The notes under the pieces: model-generated
Databases searched by the model: none
What the model saw: the letters and a program-made list of their open reading frames with translations, nothing else
Told to the model about the DNA's origin: nothing
Made by a program: the position numbers and the translations under genes
Part shown: positions 60,601-64,000 of the stretch, piece by piece
How the letters are laid out: each line of letters opens with the position of its first letter
Position numbering within the stretch: the first letter of the stretch is position 1
Assembly (NCBI GenBank): GCA_028752905.1
Contig: JAQNBH010000003.1
Span: 4,334,204-4,398,203, forward strand
From: Cladorhizidae sp. MBARI D1340-BT2
Taxonomy: Eukaryota > Porifera > Demospongiae > Poecilosclerida > Cladorhizidae
Direction: 5' to 3'
Length of the DNA stretch: 64,000 nt

Positions 60601-63600
60601 TGTGTCCCTCAAGTAGCCCACACAGCAAGGCAGCTCATGAGATTAATAGGATTAGTGTGTCCCTCAAGTAGCCCACACAGCATGAGATTAATAGGATTAG
60701 TGTGTCCCTCAAGTAGCCCACACAGCATGGCAGCTCATGAGACATGAGATTAATAGGATTAGTGTGTCCCTCAAGTAGCCCACACAGCATGGCAGCTCAT
60801 GAGACATGAGATTAATAGGATTAGTGTGTCCCTCAAGTAGCCCACACAGCATGGTAGCTCATGAGATTAATAGGATTAGTGTGTCCCTCAAGTAGCCCAC
60901 ACAGCATGGCAGCTCATGAGACATGAGATTAATAGGATTAGTGTGTCCCTCAAGTAGCCCACACAGCATGGTAGCTCATGAGATTAATAGGATTAGTGTG
61001 TCCCTCAAGTAGCCCACACAGCATGGCAGCTCATGAGATTAATAGGATTAGTGTGTCCCTCAAGTAGCCCACACAGCATGGCAGCTCATGAGATTAATAG
61101 GATTAGTGTGTCCCTCAAGTAGCCCACACAGCATGACAGCTCATGAGATTAATAGGATTAGTGTGTCCCTCAAGTAGCCCACACAGCATGGCAGCTCATG
61201 AGATTAATAGGATTAGTGTGTCCCACAAGTAGCCCACACAGCATGGCAGCTCATGAGACATGAGATTAATAGGATTAGTGTGTCCCTCAAGTAGCCCACA
61301 CAGCATGGTAGCTCATGAGATTAATAGGATTAGTGTGTCCCTCAAGTAGCCCACACAGCATGGCAGATCATGAGATTAATAGGATTAGTGTGTCCCTCAA
61401 GTAGCCCACACAGCATGGCAGCTCATGAGATTAATAGGATTAGTGTGTCCCTCAAGTAGCCCACACAGCATGGCAGCTCATGAGATTAATAGGATTAGTG
61501 TGTCCCTCAAGTAGCCCACACAGCATGACAGCTCATGAGATTAATAGGATTAGTGTGTCCCTCAAGTAGCCCACACAGCATGGCAGCTCATGAGATTAAT
61601 AGGATTAGTGTGTCCCTCAAGTAGCCCACACAGCATGGCAGCTCATGAGATTAATAGGATTAGTGTGTCCCACAAGTAGCCCACACAGCATGGCAGCTCA
61701 TGAGACATGAGATTAATAGGATTAGTGTGTCCCTCAAGTAGCCCACACAGCATGGTAGCTCATGAGATTAATAGGATTAGTGTGTCCCTCAAGTAGCCCA
61801 CACAGCATGGCAGATCATGAGATTAATAGGATTAGTGTGTCCCTCAAGTAGCCCACACAGCATGGCAGCTCATGAGATTAATAGGATTAGTGTGTCCCTC
61901 AAGTAGCCCACACAGCATGGCAGCTCATGAGATTAATAGGATTAGTGTGTCCCTCAAGTAGCCCACACAGCATGGCAGCTCATGAGATTAATAGGATTAG
62001 TGTGTCCCTCAAGTAGCCCACACAGCATGGCAGCTCATGAGACATGAGATTAATAGGATTAGTGTGTCCCTCAAGTAGCCCACACAGCATGGCAGCTAAT
62101 AGGATTAGTGTGTCCCTCAAGTAGCCCACACAGTATGGTAGCTCATGAGATTAATAGGATTAGTGTGTCCCTCAGGTAGCCCACACAGCATGGCAGCTCA
62201 TGAGATTAATAGGATTAGTGTGTCCCTCAAGTAGCCCACACAGCATGGCAGCTCATGAGACATGAGATTAATAGGATTAGTGTGTCCCTCAAGTAGCCCA
62301 CACAGCATGGTAGCTCATGAGATTAATAGGATTAGTGTGTCCCTCAAGTAGCCCACACAGCATGGCAGCTCATGAGATTAATAGGATTAGTGTGTCCCTC
62401 AAGTAGCCCACACAGCATGGCAGCTCATGAGATTAATAGGATTAGTGTGTCCCTCAAGTAGCCCACACAGCAAGGCAGCTCATGAGATTAATAGGATTAG
62501 TGTGTCCCTCAAGTAGCCCACACAGCATGAGATTAATAGGATTAGTGTGTCCCTCAAGTAGCCCACACAGCATGGCAGCTCATGAGACATGAGATTAATA
62601 GGATTAGTGTGTCCCTCAAGTAGCCCACACAGCATGGTAGCTCATGAGATTAATAGGATTAGTGTGTCCCTCAAGTAGCCCACACAGCATGGCAGCTCAT
62701 GAGATTAATAGGATTAGTGTGTCCCTCAAGTAGCCCACACAGCATGGCAGCTCATGAGATTAATAGGATTAGTGTGTCCCTCAAGTAGCCCACACAGAAT
62801 GGCAGCTCATGAGATTAATAGGATTAGTGTGTCCCTCAAGTAGCCCACACAGCATGGCAGCTCATGAGACATGAGATTAATAGGATTAGTGTGTCCCTCA
62901 AGTAGCCCACACAGCATGGTAGCTCATGAGATTAATAGGATTAGTGTGTCCCTCAAGTAGCCCACACAGCATGGCAGCTCATGAGACATGAGATTAATAG
63001 GATTAGTGTGTCCCTCAAGTAGCCCACACAGCATGGTAGCTCATGAGATTAATAGGATTAGTGTGTCCCTCAAGTAGCCCACACAGCATGGCAGCTCATG
63101 AGATTAATAGGATTAGTGTGTCCCTCAAGTAGCCCACACAGCATGGCAGCTCATGAGATTAATAGGATTAGTGTGTCCCTCAAGTAGCCCACACAGCATG
63201 ACAGCTCATGAGATTAATAGGATTAGTGTGTCCCTCAAGTAGCCCACACAGCATGGCAGCTCATGAGATTAATAGGATTAGTGTGTCCCACAAGTAGCCC
63301 ACACAGCATGGCAGCTCATGAGACATGAGATTAATAGGATTAGTGTGTCCCTCAAGTAGCCCACACAGCATGGTAGCTCATGAGATTAATAGGATTAGTG
63401 TGTCCCTCAAGTAGCCCACACAGCATGGCAGCTCATTAGATTAGTGTGTCCCTCAAGTAGCCCACACAGCATGGCAGCTCATGAGATTAATAGGATTAGT
63501 GTGTCCCTCAGGTAGCCCACACAGCATGGCAGCTCATGAGATTAATAGGATTAGTGTGTCCCTCAAGTAGCCCACACAGCATGGCAGCTCATGAGATTAA

Positions 63601-63878
63601 TAGGATTAGTGTGTCCCTCAAGTAGCCCACACAGCATGGCAGCTCATGAGATTAATAGGATTAGTGTGTCCCTCAAGTAGCCAACACAGCATGGCAGCTC
63701 ATGAGATTAATATGATTAGTGTGTCCCTCAAGTAGCCTACACAGCATGGTAGCTCATGAGATTAATAGGATTAGTGTGTCCCTCAAGTAGCACACACAGC
63801 ATGGCAGCTCATGAGATTAATAGTATTAGTGTGTCCCTCAAGTAGCCCACACAGCATGGCAGCTCATGAGATTAATAG
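48655..63878. repeat. Giant 55-bp minisatellite array (right)
   Basis: About 275 head-to-tail copies of a 55-bp unit with the segments AGCCCACACAGCATGGCAGC, TCATGAGATTAATAGGATTA and GTGTGTCCCTCAAGT. Each unit has the perfect palindrome CTCATGAG. A 62-bp variant with an extra ACATGAG appears at intervals; shortened units read CATGGCAATTAATAGG or CATGGCAGCTAATAGG. The first copies (48655-48950) are the most diverged, as are those at the right edge (from about 63430). No spacers, no coding capacity. Confidence 0.98.
53642..59953. repeat. 3156-bp higher-order duplication inside the 55-bp array
   Basis: Marker CATGGCAATTAATAGG lies at 53642, 54583, 56798 and 57739: spacings 941, 2215, 941, so pairs recur 3156 bp apart. 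Marker CATGGCAGCTAATAGG lies at 55469 and 58625, again 3156 apart, then at 60243 (1618) and 62088 (1845). Earlier 941-bp spacing also occurs at 49651/50592. The block edges are approximate. Confidence 0.85.
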
Positions 63879-64000
63879 AACGCCCACGATATATCGAGGA
63901 TACAAATGGTAAAATAGCAAAGTGCTTTCCGCAAATACTCAAATTATGTGTCGTTCAAATTATGCATCAACATTTATTTATTTCTAGCTCAATTTCTAAC
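63879..64000. other. Unique DNA at the right edge
   Basis: AT-rich, no feature recognised; marks the end of the giant array. A CAAATTATG phrase occurs twice (63939 and 63956). Confidence 0.5.

Overview
The window looks like nuclear DNA of a multicellular animal. It has introns with GT donors and AG acceptors, a membrane-anchored retinol-dehydrogenase-like short-chain dehydrogenase (SDR), and remnants of eukaryotic transposons (hAT, piggyBac, pogo/Tigger, a LINE). A marine invertebrate such as a sponge or cnidarian is plausible, but the sequence does not settle the taxon. About 62% of the window is two giant minisatellites; intact genes are scarce.

Layout. Positions 1-24405 are one array of a 31-bp unit (roughly 790 copies). 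Marker variants in it recur 2700 bp and about 6607 bp apart, so it has a higher-order structure. Positions 24406-48650 are a gene-poor island. In order it holds a C-rich repeat, a hammerhead-like element arm, a 35-bp array open in all three forward frames, a 58-bp array with a TATA-like motif in nearly every unit, an SDR first exon on the minus strand, a LINE 3' end fused to half of a bacterial-type tRNA-Leu, several fold-back elements, a frameshifted hAT/ZMYM1-like transposase, a CCAAT/TATA promoter candidate, and a second SDR gene on the plus strand (exon 1 at 35312, exon 2 at 43067). The 7.2-kb intron of that gene contains an inverted-repeat element and an exact 1013-bp tandem duplication carrying a truncated piggyBac-like end. 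Downstream are further minisatellites, a small hAT derivative, a second head-to-head hammerhead element and a pogo/Tigger remnant. Positions 48655-63878 are the second giant array, a 55-bp unit (roughly 275 copies) with its own 3156-bp, 941-bp and other higher-order spacings.

How the parts relate. The two SDR first exons point away from each other across about 7 kb of transposon debris. They are nearly identical through the Rossmann-fold core but differ at the N-terminal membrane segment, as expected of an inverted duplication kept alike by gene conversion. Only the plus-strand copy has a recognisable second exon with the YxxxK catalytic pair; no terminal exon is visible for either. The most notable non-coding signal is a dispersed fold-back family at 24.7, 31.7, 32.0, 32.7 and 47.2 kb. 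Its arms carry the conserved pieces of a type I hammerhead ribozyme, as known from Penelope-like retroelements and retrozymes.

Most open frames here are by-products of tandem repeats whose units lack stop codons and should not be read as genes.
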